Assembly: GCF_001457815.1 (NCBI RefSeq)
Contig: NZ_LN898221.1
Location: 453,053-517,052 of the forward strand
Direction: 5' to 3'
DNA: 64,000 nt
Origin: Vitreoscilla massiliensis
Lineage (GTDB): Bacteria > Pseudomonadota > Gammaproteobacteria > Burkholderiales > Neisseriaceae
Below the pieces are notes generated by a model. The model saw only the letters and a list, made by a program, of their open reading frames with translations, had not been told where the DNA came from and ran no database searches. Both the position numbers and the translations under genes were made by a program. How positions within the stretch are numbered: position 1 is the first letter of the stretch; each line of letters begins with the position of its first letter. Below, piece after piece: positions 32,101-40,409 of the stretch.

Positions 32101-33880
32101 TGGCATCGTACACATTCACATTGCGAATGCTGCCGTTTTTCACATAGCGGAACAAACCCACCTCATTGTACAGAGGCAGATTGATATACAACTTGTTAAT
32201 GTCATGGCCCAAACCATCAAAGCGGCCTGTAAACACCGAACCACTTAAGGTATTGCCTAAAGGATCAAACCCACTTCCGCCAAAAGCAGCTTGCCATGTT
32301 GTTGTGCTGCTGGCATCAATGTCAGTACCCAATACATAGTTGCCATCCAGTTTGCCATTGATGCCTTGCAAATCCGTGGCTGTGAGCGAATTCTGCGCGC
32401 CCAAAGCGGTAATCACAGTGTAACTCACCGTGTTGCCGTTGCTGCCTTGTTTGGTGCTGAAGTTTTGACCGGCCTGTAAATTGACTTTGGCACCATTATT
32501 CAGATAATAATCTGAGGTATTGCCTGCCTCGACATTGGCCAGCCCGTATTCCAAGTTCAGGCCGGCATTGGCACCGGAGGCGGTAATGGATTTGTTGATG
32601 TTGATGTTGTTTTGTGCCGACAAGGTCAAGTCGTTGTCACTGCTCCAAGTAATGGTGTCATTAACATGGATGTCACCTGCGCCTGTTGTGGTGCCAGTGA
32701 TGCTTTCAATTTTGAAATTGGTGGTGGCCAAATTGGTGGCCACAGTCGCACCCGTTATGTCGCCACCACTGGCAGCGATGGTGAAATCGGTCGGGTCTAT
32801 CAACCACAAACCGGTTTTGCCGCCTTGCTCGGCACTGGTATTGACCCGTGTCGCATCACCAATTTTCACCGCGGCGGCACTGGTTTCAATAAAGCCGCCA
32901 TCTTGCCCATTCATGCCTTGTACCGATAAGCGGCCTGTAACGTTGGTAATGCCTGTGCCCATATCTGCCAATAAGATGATTTCACCTTTGGCGTTTTGAG
33001 TCAGGCGGTTGGCTTCAATGATGCCACTGTGGTTCACCACGGCACGGCTCAGCGCATCTTTGCCTTTGGCAGTCAAATACACCGCGCCATTGTCGGCAAT
33101 AATCGCGCCTTGGTTGTCGACCAAACCTTGCACCACGCCTTGGTCTACTTGGTATTGGGTGAGCGAGCCGTCTTGTAAAGCCAGTGTGACCTGATTGGCG
33201 GCAGTCAAGTGGGTGATGCCATTGGGGGTTTTAATCGTACCGGTATTGACAATATTCGGGGCAATCAAAGCCACAGTGCCGCCGTTGGCGATGATGCTGC
33301 CGTGATTCTCCACTCTGCCTGTGCCATTGGCATCGCCTGAGAGTTTAAAGCGGCCTGTAAGCGCATCTTGCTCAGACAGTTTCAAGGTAGATGCGACCAA
33401 ACCGCCGACATTCACTTGTGCAGTTTTGGAGAAAATCACCCCATTGGGATTGAGCAAGAATACCTGCCCATTGGCATTGAGCCTGCCCATGATTTGGCTG
33501 GCATTGTTGTCCAACACTTGGTTGACGGCGATGGCAGATGAATTCGGTTGATTGAAGTTAACCGTGGCATCTTTGCCGATGTTAAAGCTGTTCCACTGGG
33601 TATTAAGATGTTGGCTGTGTTGGTTCACATTGAGCACATTGCCTTGCTGCTGAATCTGCCCTTGCCCTTGGGTGATGTTGCCGCCTTGCGGCAAGGCATT
33701 CGGGTCTATCGCCGCCAACACTACAATTGGCAACAAGGCCAGATTGAACACGGCAAAACGCTGTAATAAACCACTTAAACCCACACTGCTGCCACCACCG
33801 CCATGTGCACTGGCCAATTCCGACACCACTTGCACACAGGCCAAGCTGGCATTCCAAACGGTTTTGTAAATCTTATTCAT
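23192..33880 (-). CDS. Giant TpsA adhesin (filamentous haemagglutinin-like) with GLUG and MBG repeats
   Basis: From ATG 33880 (after AGGGGAAATGTCC) the product has 3562 residues. It starts with an extended signal peptide (MNKIYKTVWNASLACVQVVS) and a TPS domain with NPNGVIF near residue 145, required for export by TpsB. Dozens of GLUG-type units follow, such as AGGLVGxNxGSISNSHATG, forming a long beta-helix-like shaft. Seven 82-residue MBG units (NRTYDGTTNSKGAVTYAGL type) follow, then a proline-rich and acidic C-terminus (DFDDEDKLKNPLNGNPVHIE). It is likely a cell-surface or secreted adhesin. No CDI-type toxin module is seen. About fifteen uptake motifs lie in the gene, in frame. Confidence 0.93.
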   Translation of the reverse strand: MNKIYKTVWNASLACVQVVSELASAHGGGGSSVGLSGLLQRFAVFNLALLPIVVLAAIDPNALPQGGNITQGQGQIQQQGNVLNVNQHSQHLNTQWNSFNIGKDATVNFNQPNSSAIAVNQVLDNNASQIMGRLNANGQVFLLNPNGVIFSKTAQVNVGGLVASTLKLSEQDALTGRFKLSGDANGTGRVENHGSIIANGGTVALIAPNIVNTGTIKTPNGITHLTAANQVTLALQDGSLTQYQVDQGVVQGLVDNQGAIIADNGAVYLTAKGKDALSRAVVNHSGIIEANRLTQNAKGEIILLADMGTGITNVTGRLSVQGMNGQDGGFIETSAAAVKIGDATRVNTSAEQGGKTGLWLIDPTDFTIAASGGDITGATVATNLATTNFKIESITGTTTGAGDIHVNDTITWSSDNDLTLSAQNNININKSITASGANAGLNLEYGLANVEAGNTSDYYLNNGAKVNLQAGQNFSTKQGSNGNTVSYTVITALGAQNSLTATDLQGINGKLDGNYVLGTDIDASSTTTWQAAFGGSGFDPLGNTLSGSVFTGRFDGLGHDINKLYINLPLYNEVGLFRYVKNGSIRNVNVYDASIGARNDIGIVAGVNDGGSISNVNTSGNLYLLGNNGFIRSGGVVGSNYKGSISAAHANVSWQSMLSVNNVEAYVGGVVGYNTGTISDASGQLQAVVNMATNKSVYLGGLVGYSSGNISDSQATGDMVINHTYNGSIRDSIYVGGLVGHSSGNISNSHATGTVTANSAAFNANAGGLVGRNEANISNSYATGAVTAKAASGEVRVGGFVGFNYYGSISNSHASGDVSADSFSYFANAGGLVGENKGSISNSHASGVVSAIGTSHSALAGGLVGVNRGSISNSYATGAVTANSSNLLAIAGGLVGTNDQGSINNSHATGAVTSNATNDIAYAGGLVGFSYYGSISNSHASGKVTAQANDTSAGGLIGLNGQAQVNGSHATGDVSGNNHVGGLIGSNGGAGYIGGSISNAYATGNVTGKGDQVGGLIGYNKTGNLSNVYAAGNVTGRYQVGGLVGLNENGNISNAETKADTEVRAHSIAGGLVGENMGNGSSTGLIKQATARGALWGVTGANTANAIAGGLVGINHSMIANSRAEGLVTTSEASNEIRLGGLVGENLGSIANSVATGITRTNATASKTALVGGLVGVNRGQIASSRASGDYEVRLAIFDSNAMAIGGGLVGDNQGSITASSASSNTSAGSGALLGKDYFGGLVGRNSGTISNASASGSVSAAFGTSTMGGLIAYNQGGSVSQVSASGTVTGKSNVGGLIGLNENANISNASTANTSVVTGTGAVGGLIGNNYSSGGHTVSNSYALGEVKGGSSGDNIGGLIGRNQNASISNVYATGAVTGRNQVGGLIGYNYSGGGHTVSNSYALGEVKGGSSGDNIGGFIGHNQNASISNVYAAGAVTGRNQVGGLLGLNENANISNASTANTSVVTGTGTGTGEVGGLIGANYSNGGHTVSNSYALGEVQGGRTGDNIGGLIGRNQNAGISNAYAVGAVTGRNQVGGLIGYNQDGNISMAHTESTSVVSGMNRVGGLVGNNYSSNVATLGLIEGVYAQGRVEAKSANGEAIAGGLVGLNWGNISNSHATGTVTANSSSANAYAGGLVGFNDNSTISNSHATGAVTANASAAYAYAGGLVGKSSGNISNSHASGNVTANAEGGVAYAGGLVAYNTQGDMTDTQATGTVTAHSEQQYSYAAGLVAYNTNGNILNATSSGDVSASSNLGWTEAAGLVAYHENGRIHNAHVRGSVTARANTGEAYAAGLVGFNRSVIEQAQADGDVRAESNLSNAYAGGAVAYNSQALSGVHATGNVSAHANINTSQAYVGGLVGWHESGQIDDSHATGIVVAQAAKTFAGGLIGLNRNGQVTNSFASGDVSGNNHVGGLIGANGDAQSNGGNVSNAYATGDVSGTDDQVGGLIGYNKIGNLSNVYAAGKVTGRNQVGGLVGWNENSQVSNAHTTADVSGANEVGGLIGRNAGSPATALVTVKNSYAQGDVEAKNTDASVHAGGLVGYNAYGSIDNSYAHGNVKVALTVTPAAAGMKNIDVSAGGLLGRNDAAGSFISNSHATGDVSIDVVGNGNPTMVYALAGGLVGLHGQAKMGSISNSHATGAVSARSNLGRVLAGGLAGASYGDVYDSYAKGAVHVVTSGLAEKVFAGGLLGAGYAPNAGMLGAPNFIHNSHASGDVTVEATVNSASAGGLVGIASSYLSAIANSHATGNVSMVATAGNANTFAGGLIGQNSQAPVRNSHATGNVTGPNNVGGLIGLNGDEEVTFAQGGYISNSYATGNVTGLDHIGGLIGYNQYSILKNVQATGAVTGRDHVGGLVGSFIGYYGEMYRIDDSFATGKVVGANHVGGLIGSNGTTDPAKGIGGFISNVYATGGVTGTGDKVGGLIGYHQKGSVNIAYASGTVSSNGDAVGGLVGLNENSSISNAYAVGAVTGRNQVGGLVGNSVGSSSIAQTYARGLVTGTSNVGGLIGSTDATTQVASSFWDTQSSAQNSSAGGAGANGVSTAQIMDVNTFINAGWDIDDVGGTGKVWRIYSGQTAPLLRNFLTQKTINAGADNTITYDAQQHSFGATTGVDANVLQQGTGTGTNVNVYDLVYYSHQQGYDLVGDRDSRLTINKAALTVTANNANKVYDATAYAGGNGVSYSGFVGGETASVLGGAVTYSGTSQGAKNAGTYVIDAGGLSSGNYDITYQKGDLTIGKANLTLQAATDTRTYDGTTNSAQQVIVTGLMGNDALTNLSQSFDNRNAGSRDLSVDVGYVVNDGNGGGNYNVVENKASGTINKANLTLQAATDNRTYDGTTNSKGAVTYAGLVAGDSVTGLSQSFDNRNAGSRDLLVDAGYVVNDGNGGGNYNVIENKASGTINKANLTLQAATDSRTYDGTTNSKGAVTYSGLVAGDSVSGLSQSFDSRNAGSRDLSVNAGYVVNDGNGGGNYNVVENKASGTINKANLTLQAATDNRTYDGTTNSAKQVIVTGLMGNDALTNLSQSFDSRNAGSRDLLVNAGYVVNDGNAGGNYNVVVNKASGTINKANLTLQAATDTRTYDGTTNSNVAVTVAGLVAGDSVTGLSQSFDSRNAGSRDLLVDAGYVVNDGNGGGNYNVVENKASGTINKANLVLQAATDSRTYDGTTNSKGAVTYAGLVAGDSVTGLSQSFDSRNAGSRDLSVNAGYVVNDGNGGGNYNVIENKASGTINKANLVLQAASDSRTYDGTTNSKGAVTYSGLVAGDSVTGLSQSFDSRNAGSRDLLVDTGYVVDDGNGGNNYVVVSQNASGQIDKAKLSSIADIAALNRDYNGLLDVALDYSKAHIVGTIFGSDDVTVAQTGTGTMANKNAGSSKLVSISGLSLSGADAGNYELDNSSGQTTVDIDKASIGKVTGLKGIDRQINASTDVGIDVSGAHLSNVVAGDQVFISAAQGSLANNQVGTQQVSITDIDLAGADASNYEWDGAPTTTTVNIAAVPTVPPTVAPTARPQMQAPTGNPYRRAIDFDDEDKLKNPLNGNPVHIEIIGNGVNTNGIQTLSGGLR
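23945..25670 (-). repeat. Seven 246-bp MBG repeats in tpsA
   Basis: Each unit encodes about 82 residues, starting near KANLTLQAATDxRTYDGTTN and ending GGNYNVVENKASGTIN. Units alternate between two versions of the middle (VTYAGLVAGDSVTGLSQSF and VTGLMGNDALTNLSQSF). Each has one uptake sequence at LQAA. High identity suggests recent duplication or conversion. Confidence 0.85.
26440..32050 (-). repeat. GLUG repeat array in tpsA
   Basis: Degenerate 30- to 40-residue units centred on VGGLVGxNxG-SISNSHATGxV run through this stretch. Several blocks of more than 150 bp are near-identical, for example those around 29260-29600 and 29700-29880, which suggests amplification by recombination. Confidence 0.8.
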
Positions 33881-34640
33881 GGACATTTCCCCTAAGTGCC
33901 AATGATCAATTCGGTGCGCCATTGGTTTGATTGCAGACAAACCAAACCCAAAATCCCACTCTTAAGATTGTAAGAATGGGCAAAGACAACGAATCACTTC
34001 TACGGCATTATTCTTGTGATGCAGCAAGCAATGAGAGTTTGAAAGTATTTAAATTTGCATTTTGACCCAGAGAAATCATTACTACTTTCCCAACAATAAA
34101 ACTGCAAATATTTCAGTAAACTCTCTATAAATCAGATGTTTCATCAATCTATTAGAACACTATTTATCCATATTTCATATACCAAAAATTGAGTATATAA
34201 AATACAAATCACTCTAAAATAGTGCATTGGGTGGAGGCGAGATGTGAATTCAATGTTGATGTTTATTCGTTAAATTAAGTTAGCAGAAAGAAAGTAGCGT
34301 ACTGAAGAAAATGACTGTTTTTGTTGGTAAACATCTATCTGTCATTTTGAGGTCTTACCTGATGAATGCATCGGTATCACTCTTACCTGCGACCATTTTT
34401 AAAGAACAACACAGTCTCTTGATAAGTTTGGTACACAGTTAAAACCAATGTCGACAACCTATGGATGCAGTATCTGGGTTCAAGCTGCTCCAGTCGCATC
34501 ACCACATACAGAAACACACCCACTTTGATGGCTGTATTTTTCATTCTTTGCGCTAAATCAGACCTCAAACAAACTGGCGTTGCCAATCGAGTCAAAACTC
34601 TGTACACATGCTTAAGCTGTTTATTTCACTGGAGCTTAGC
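33881..34640. other. 760-bp gap upstream of tpsA and of lysE-like gene
   Basis: The gap holds the divergent promoters of tpsA (minus) and of the exporter gene (plus). It is A/T-rich from 34060 to 34330. A 74-codon minus frame at 34383-34607 has no ribosome site and no recognisable family, so I do not call it a gene. No uptake sequence or structured RNA is evident. Confidence 0.5.
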
Positions 34641-35255
34641 ATGGTCAGTCTGCAATTTCTTATGACGTCCCTCATCGTGGTTTTAATCCCTGGTACGGGG
34701 GTGATTTACACGGTTTCTACCGGTTTAAGCCAAGGCAAAAAAGCCAGTTTGTATGTGGCTTTAGGCTGTACTTTGGGTATCGTGCCACATTTAATGGCCA
34801 CCATTTTGGGCTTGGCAGCCATTTTGCACACCAGTGCGATGGCATTCCAACTGCTCAAATGGGCGGGCGTGATTTATTTGTTTTACGTGGCTTGGGGTAC
34901 TTGGCGTGACAAATCTGCGTTTCAATGGGATGAAACCCCCAATAAAGTCCATGCATTGAGCCTCATCAGTAAAGCCATTTTGATGAATGTGTTGAACCCG
35001 AAATTGACCTTATTCTTTTTGGCATTTTTACCGCAGTTCATTCCTGCCAACAGCAGCAATGCTTTGGCTCACATGCTGTTATTGAGCGCCATTTTTATGT
35101 TGATGACTTTGGCGGTGTTTGTGCTGTATGGTTTACTCGCCCACACGTTTCGCCACTATGTGCTTGATTCGACGCGGGTACAAGCGGTTTTGCGCTATGG
35201 CTTTAGCGCCGCCTTCTTCGGTTTGGCCAGCAAGTTAGCGCTCACCGAGAAATAA
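34641..35255 (+). CDS. LysE/RhtB-family amino-acid exporter
   Basis: The 204-residue inner-membrane protein has six hydrophobic segments. Family signatures are present: MTSLIVVLIPGTGVIYTVST (here GTG for the usual GPG/GPN), GLSQGKKASLYVALGCTLGI near helix 2, and KAILMNVLNPKLTLFFLAFL at helix 4, with FLPQFI. ATG 34641 lies seven bases after TGGAGC; an upstream in-frame ATG at 34608 has no ribosome site. Members export homoserine, threonine, lysine or related compounds. An uptake-sequence hairpin follows. Confidence 0.88.
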   Translation: MVSLQFLMTSLIVVLIPGTGVIYTVSTGLSQGKKASLYVALGCTLGIVPHLMATILGLAAILHTSAMAFQLLKWAGVIYLFYVAWGTWRDKSAFQWDETPNKVHALSLISKAILMNVLNPKLTLFFLAFLPQFIPANSSNALAHMLLLSAIFMLMTLAVFVLYGLLAHTFRHYVLDSTRVQAVLRYGFSAAFFGLASKLALTEK

Positions 35256-35268
35256 TCTTCTAAGATAA

Positions 35269-35300
35269 CTAAGCGGCCTGTAAAGTTACAGGCCGCTTAG
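35269..35300. terminator. Uptake-sequence inverted pair, terminator
   Basis: CTAAGCGGCCTGTAA (35269-35283) and its exact complement (35286-35300) form a 15-bp stem 13 bases past the exporter stop. Confidence 0.85.
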
Positions 35301-35709
35301 TTATACTTTGCCAAGTGCTGCTGTGCTTATTCCAGTTGTACATCATGTTTGACGTCACGTCTGCTTAATTTGACGGTTCAATTTAAAGCGGTAACACAAT
35401 ATAGCGGCCTGTAAATCCCCATAAGATTAAATTAATTGATGGAAATCCAATTAGCTTAGAAGAATTGCATTTGAAAGGTGGTGATTTGAGCACCATAAGA
35501 AAAGGCATAAAAGCCGCTTGTATCAACTCAAGTGGCTTCAATTTGGCGGCATGACAAATCCCATCCTCGGCAATGGGTTTTCATGCTTGATCATTTCACA
35601 CGCTTCAATAGGTTTATGGCCCATCTAAAAAAGGATTTTGGATAGATTTGCATGAGCTCCATGGATTTCACCAGTCCTTTAATACAACAAATAAAGGACT
35701 GGTGAAATG
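35301..35709. other. Gap between exporter and fimbrial operon
   Basis: About 400 bases with no supported gene. A single uptake sequence AGCGGCCTGTAA is at 35403-35414. A perfect 16-bp inverted repeat at 35665-35708 ends the gap. Confidence 0.5.
35665..35708 (-). terminator. Fimbrial operon terminator
   Basis: ATTTCACCAGTCCTTT (35665-35680) and AAAGGACTGGTGAAAT (35693-35708) are exact inverted repeats directly after the adhesin stop on the minus strand. Confidence 0.75.
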
Positions 35710-37158
35710 TTATTGCACTTGAATAATGGCTTGAACCTTGGCATTGAATTTGCCCGGCGTCACGGTTTTACCAGGCAAAGCTTCAAGTGATGCATTGAAT
35801 GGGCGGGAGTATTGGGTGAGACCATTGTTCTCATTAAGCTTCACCGCCTCATCCAAGACAGGATACCAACCACCTGAGGCGCCTGTACCCGGACTGGTTA
35901 AGGTGGATAAGAAATTCAACGCCGTCCCATCCATTTTGTACATTCTGACTCCCACACCAGAGGTCACTTGGGTTTGACCATAGTTGTCAGACAACAAATG
36001 GGTAATGCCGACACCACCCGTCCCCAATCCTGCAGCCTTGGCAGCAGCAATATTGCCACTGTCGGGTAAAAAACCAATGGCGGTTTGATTGGTCGCTGTG
36101 CCACTGACCAAACCCGATGATAAACCTGAGTTAGCAGGACTGCCTGTTTGGCAACTGAAATCCACTTGCACCGGTACGGTCACTTTTGCACCACTCTGTA
36201 AGCGCTGCATGGCGACCGTTGGAAAAATCACATTGGGGGTGGCATTGTTAACTTTGCATGTTGCTGACCTTCTAACCGTTAAGCGGTTGTACAGACTAAT
36301 GCCGCCGGGCCAATCTAAATAAAATCCATTGTAGTAATAGGCCGAATCACGGCCCTCTTCCAAATTGGGAGAAAATGTGGAGCTTTTAAATGCAATATAG
36401 GCGGCAGGCTGAGAATGGTTATAATTCCCAATGTAGTTTGGATTGTTAGGGTTGCCAAGATTATTGGATGTATAGCTAATCTTGAACAATTCTATGCCCG
36501 CATCTGAAAAATTCTTGGCTTTGACCAATAAATAACCTTTGCTGTCGGTATCAACATTGGTCAACGGACGGCTTTTCCAGTAACGTGAATAATACTCACC
36601 TGTTGTCAAATTTTTGACTCGAATGCCTAAACCAAATATGTAGGTTGTATACACCTCACTTAAGCCCAATGCCGGATTGGCTTGATACATTCCCCCATAT
36701 GCTGAGTCACCATTGGTCGCATAAAATTCACGGATTTGATTCTTTTCATCAGCCGTACACCGATACAATACCTGTTCAGGGTCATAATTTTTGGTGTCTG
36801 CGTGAGATTTCATGGTCAGAAAACTGACTGTTCCTGAGGCAATCAAACTGCCCAAAGGTTGAAAATCATTGTTATTCATATTAATGATGCTGGGTATATT
36901 TCCGGCAGAACCTCCCGCATCGGTCGAACCATACCAATACCCTACTGTGCCTTTCCCTGGCTCTATATAGTAACCAGAATTGGGGTTGGTATCCGCAGTG
37001 GCTGCATGGATACGGTAGCAAGCCGCGGTGGCTGTGGTAGCGGAAGACAGCAATAGCACCATCAAACTGAATTTCAATAATACATGTTGCTTAGACTGCC
37101 ACTGTGGCTTGCTCAAACACATGCGCATTCTATTCTTACTGATACTTGATTCATTCAT
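35710..37158 (-). CDS. Fimbrial tip adhesin-like protein
   Basis: This 482-residue secreted protein has a signal sequence near residues 28-45 (LKFSLMVLLLSSATTATA) and a mature start ACYRIH. The last ~180 residues look like a fimbrial pilin domain: an early Cys (ATCKVNNATPN), a second Cys (VDFSCQTGS) and the C-terminal strand GKFNAKVQAIIQVQ that can donate to a neighbouring subunit. The N-terminal ~290 residues are unique, probably receptor-binding. It is last in the operon after chaperone and usher. It overlaps the chaperone gene by eight bases. Confidence 0.78.
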   Translation of the reverse strand: MNESSISKNRMRMCLSKPQWQSKQHVLLKFSLMVLLLSSATTATAACYRIHAATADTNPNSGYYIEPGKGTVGYWYGSTDAGGSAGNIPSIINMNNNDFQPLGSLIASGTVSFLTMKSHADTKNYDPEQVLYRCTADEKNQIREFYATNGDSAYGGMYQANPALGLSEVYTTYIFGLGIRVKNLTTGEYYSRYWKSRPLTNVDTDSKGYLLVKAKNFSDAGIELFKISYTSNNLGNPNNPNYIGNYNHSQPAAYIAFKSSTFSPNLEEGRDSAYYYNGFYLDWPGGISLYNRLTVRRSATCKVNNATPNVIFPTVAMQRLQSGAKVTVPVQVDFSCQTGSPANSGLSSGLVSGTATNQTAIGFLPDSGNIAAAKAAGLGTGGVGITHLLSDNYGQTQVTSGVGVRMYKMDGTALNFLSTLTSPGTGASGGWYPVLDEAVKLNENNGLTQYSRPFNASLEALPGKTVTPGKFNAKVQAIIQVQ

Positions 37159-37915
37159 CTTCTGGCATCACTTTCGATTGAATTTGTATTTGGGTGTTGA
37201 ACACCTGCACATTGCCATCATCGTCAATCAAACTGAATTGCAATGGCGTTTTGTTTACAGGCCGCTTATACAAGGGCACGCTGACACTGCTGGAAGGGGC
37301 AATGGTCAGTGTGGTTTGCAATTGCGGCTCTTTCGCCACCATGATTTCTCCAAACGAGGCATAAAACGGGGAAGGATTGTCTATGCGCAAACGTTGCTCG
37401 GCTTCATCACAGTGAAAACGCAATTGCCGTGACAGTTTCGCCGTGTCTAGTTGCCATTTATCAGGTCGGTAAAACAGCTTCATTTGCAATCTGACATTGA
37501 CTTTCAACACATCGCCAGCTTGCGCTTGGGGGTTACTTGGCACCAGCTCATACAAATTGAGCCAATACAAAGACTCGGCCTGTTGATTGTGTTCTTGGCT
37601 GAATTTATTGATCAAGCGTATTGGCTTGATTTGTTGTGGCTCCAAATGCAGTAATGGAGGCAATGTCATCAGTGGCGCTGCTACCGCTTGTTGTGGCACA
37701 TTGCTGACAACTCCATCATCAACCCAATTTTGGATGATGATGGGATAGTCACCGGTATTTTTTAAAAACACCGTGGCCTCACGTTCAGAGTGGTGCACCA
37801 CATAGCGCGATTGCTGTATGGAAAACTCGGCCGCCGCTGGAGCTGAGTACAGTGCTGCGGTGCAGCCCAACATCAGGCTGGCACAGGCTGAAAATATTGG
37901 CCTAGGCTTCCTCAT
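37151..37915 (-). CDS. Periplasmic fimbrial chaperone (PapD-like)
   Basis: The 254-residue chaperone has a signal peptide ending AAAE and two Ig-like domains. Visible are SRYVVHHSEREATVFLKNTG near the N-terminus, PPLLHLEPQQIKPIRLI (the G1 strand area with conserved basic residue), ESLYWLNLYELVP in the family's ExxFWLNxxxIP position, and LFYRPDKW. It folds pilus subunits and delivers them to the usher. Its N-terminus overlaps the usher end by 14 bases. Confidence 0.88.
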   Translation of the reverse strand: MRKPRPIFSACASLMLGCTAALYSAPAAAEFSIQQSRYVVHHSEREATVFLKNTGDYPIIIQNWVDDGVVSNVPQQAVAAPLMTLPPLLHLEPQQIKPIRLINKFSQEHNQQAESLYWLNLYELVPSNPQAQAGDVLKVNVRLQMKLFYRPDKWQLDTAKLSRQLRFHCDEAEQRLRIDNPSPFYASFGEIMVAKEPQLQTTLTIAPSSSVSVPLYKRPVNKTPLQFSLIDDDGNVQVFNTQIQIQSKVMPEDE

Positions 37916-40409
37916 TGCGACACACTCCCCTCAAGCGGATTAATTGGTCTTGTTCTGACACATCGCTGATGTCGTAGACTATCTTGCAAGCGGCATTGGC
38001 AATGCGCAACACACCTTGTACCTTACTCACACGCACATACAATTGGTTGCCTTGCCCTACCATGCCCACCACCTCATTGTTTTCATCCAAAACTTCCGCA
38101 CCCAAAGGCAAAGACACTTCTGGCGCGAGGCTGATGAGCACTGGATAGCCGCGTTTGGTCTCAAATTTGACTTTCACAGCCGCGCCGGAATACGGAGCCA
38201 CTTGGGTATTGCTTTGCTGCAATTCGACGTGGTTGTTCTCAATGTATTTGCTGTCCAAGCCCACTTGATTGTATTGGTAAGGCACCAAGGACGGCATCAC
38301 GGCATAGCCAAAGCGGTCTACTTTAGAACCCGTACCATTCATGACTTTGGCGCCTTTCGCACCTTTCGCTTCGATCAAAGCATAGGTTTCACTGAGCCTT
38401 GGTGCCAAAGTCACACCACCGGAATGGACAATGACCGAGCCTTGCACATTGGCACCATATTGTTTGTAATCCTTGCCTTTATTGACGTTGGCCGAAACCG
38501 TTGCCAAGGCAGCCTGTTTGGTCACACTCGCACCCATGCTGGTCAAATCGTCTTGGTTATTGTAATTGGCATTTAAGGCATAACTTAAGGTGCCGCTTTC
38601 TCCAACCACACCCGACAAGGTGGTGTTATAGGTATTCACATCATCATTGCTGTGCGTTGAATTCAACTGCAAGGTTGGGCTGTTGCGACCACGGCCCAAA
38701 GGCACAGACAAGGTAAACATCAACGATTTTTGCGTGTCTTGTTGGTTCAGATTGCTGTTGCCCAAGCTGTCCAAGCCTAAGAAATCACCGGTTTTTTGTT
38801 GGCTGTATGAAACGCCGTAACTGATGCCTTTGTAGGAATTTGAATAACCGGCCTGTAACTGCTTGTCGTCTTTCTTATTGCCATAATACTGATTCAAAGA
38901 ACCAGACACATACACTTGCCCATACTTGCCCAAATTTTGGTTGATTTGCAAGATGGATTGGTTTTTTTGCTTATAGGTGGTGGAATCCTAGCTGTCACCG
39001 TTTAATAAGGCTTCACGGCTGCCCAGCACGTCGGTTAATTCCCTAAAGCCTTCGGTAGTGTAACGGTAGTTGGCCAAGGTCAACACGGTATTGGTGGGCT
39101 CAAAAGTCTTGCTGTAGTTCACACCCCAGCGCGAACCGGTATGGTCTTTTTTATCTATTGTGGTATTGGAAAAGGACGCCAGCACACTGAACGCACCCAC
39201 TGGTGAGGAGAACGCCGTTCCCACCGTCGCAGCTTGGTAATCATCGGCAATGCGCAGGCCACCGTGCGCGGTCAATTTATTGGTCAAACCGCGTCGATAC
39301 GATGCGTCAATAAATTGATTGTCCACTTTTTTAAAGTCGCGGGTTTCACCCAGCGCAATGTGGTATTCAGAGTGTCCAGGGCGTACCGACTCGGGTACGG
39401 CCGAAAACGGTACACGAAACGTGCTTACCGAACCATCGGACTCGATGATTTGCACATCCAAGTCCCCAGAATATCCGGTCGAGTACAAGTCTTTGATTTC
39501 AAAGCGACCTGGAGCCACTGTAGTTTGGTAAATTTCACGCTTGTCTTGGAATATCTTCACCACTGCCGTGGTTTTGGCAATGCCACGCACCACCGGCGCA
39601 TAGCCTTTTTCAGAGCTGGCCAACATTTTGTTGTCGGATTCCAGCTGTATCCCTTTAAACGCGAGACTGCCCAACGATGTTGCTGGTGTGTACAACTCTC
39701 CTATGGTCAACTCAGATTTCAATTTGAACAGCGGTCGTTTGGCATAAACCCGGTTGGTGGTGAATTTTGACTTGGATTCGTGTTGGTAGGTTTGGCGTGA
39801 ATAATTGGATTGCTGACGCAATTGCCACAAGCCCAAGTTGACCGCACTGTCAAAATACACATAAGTGCTGCTGCTGTCGCTGAAATCAGTATCGTTTTTG
39901 TAATAGTTGATGCTGTAATTGTTAGACAGCATGGTATCGCCACTGCTTAAATTGTCTTCAGTGACACTACCGCGTGCCATGCGCTTCAACTGAACTTGCG
40001 GAATCAACAAATTCAAGCGCAGGGCTTGGCTTTCCAACTGAGAACTGGAGCCGGTGACGTAATGCTCTATGAACACGCATTCATTAGCAAAATGCAGTTC
40101 TGATTCAGCAAACGTGCTGATGATGCCCATTTTATTGAGCAAGCTCACATCAAAACACGCCTTAATTTGTCCCCGTTCATTGCGTTTGAATTGGATGTTT
40201 TCACGGCTCATGAAAGTGGTGTTGACATAGACATCCACCAATAAGCTCGTTTCATCCAACACTTGTTCTTGGTTGATGCTGTTTAAGTCAACCTGCTCAT
40301 TGCCCCCGAGCAAAGTGCTACTGTCAAAGTAGAACTGCTTGGAATTGCTTGCGATGTCTTCGGCATAAGCAAAACCGGGGAAAGCACATAATATAACCAC
40401 TGCTTTCAA
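37902..40409 (-). pseudogene. Fimbrial usher (FimD/PapC) interrupted by one in-frame TAG
   Basis: About 835 codons encode an outer-membrane usher: a mature start EDIASNSKQFYFDSSTLLGG, CFDVSLLNKMGI, the barrel, the RGLTNKLTAHGGLRIADDYQ segment, and a C-terminal domain ending RLRGVCRNEEA with the PRLSETYALIEAKG region. Codon TAG at 38988-38990 interrupts it; the frame on both sides is the same (LLNGDS then DSTTYKQKNQ). The signal peptide MKAVVILCAFPGFAYA would need a TTG start (40409) beside a palindromic junction, so the native start is probably lost. No pilin gene lies upstream. Confidence 0.85.

Noticed and set aside
23216..33869. Many plus-strand reading frames opposite tpsA
   Set aside because: They are shadows produced by the G/C-biased, repetitive codons of the adhesin; none has a ribosome site or a family match.
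34383..34607. Minus-strand frame of 74 codons upstream of the exporter
   Set aside because: No ribosome site, no recognisable family; it lies in promoter DNA.
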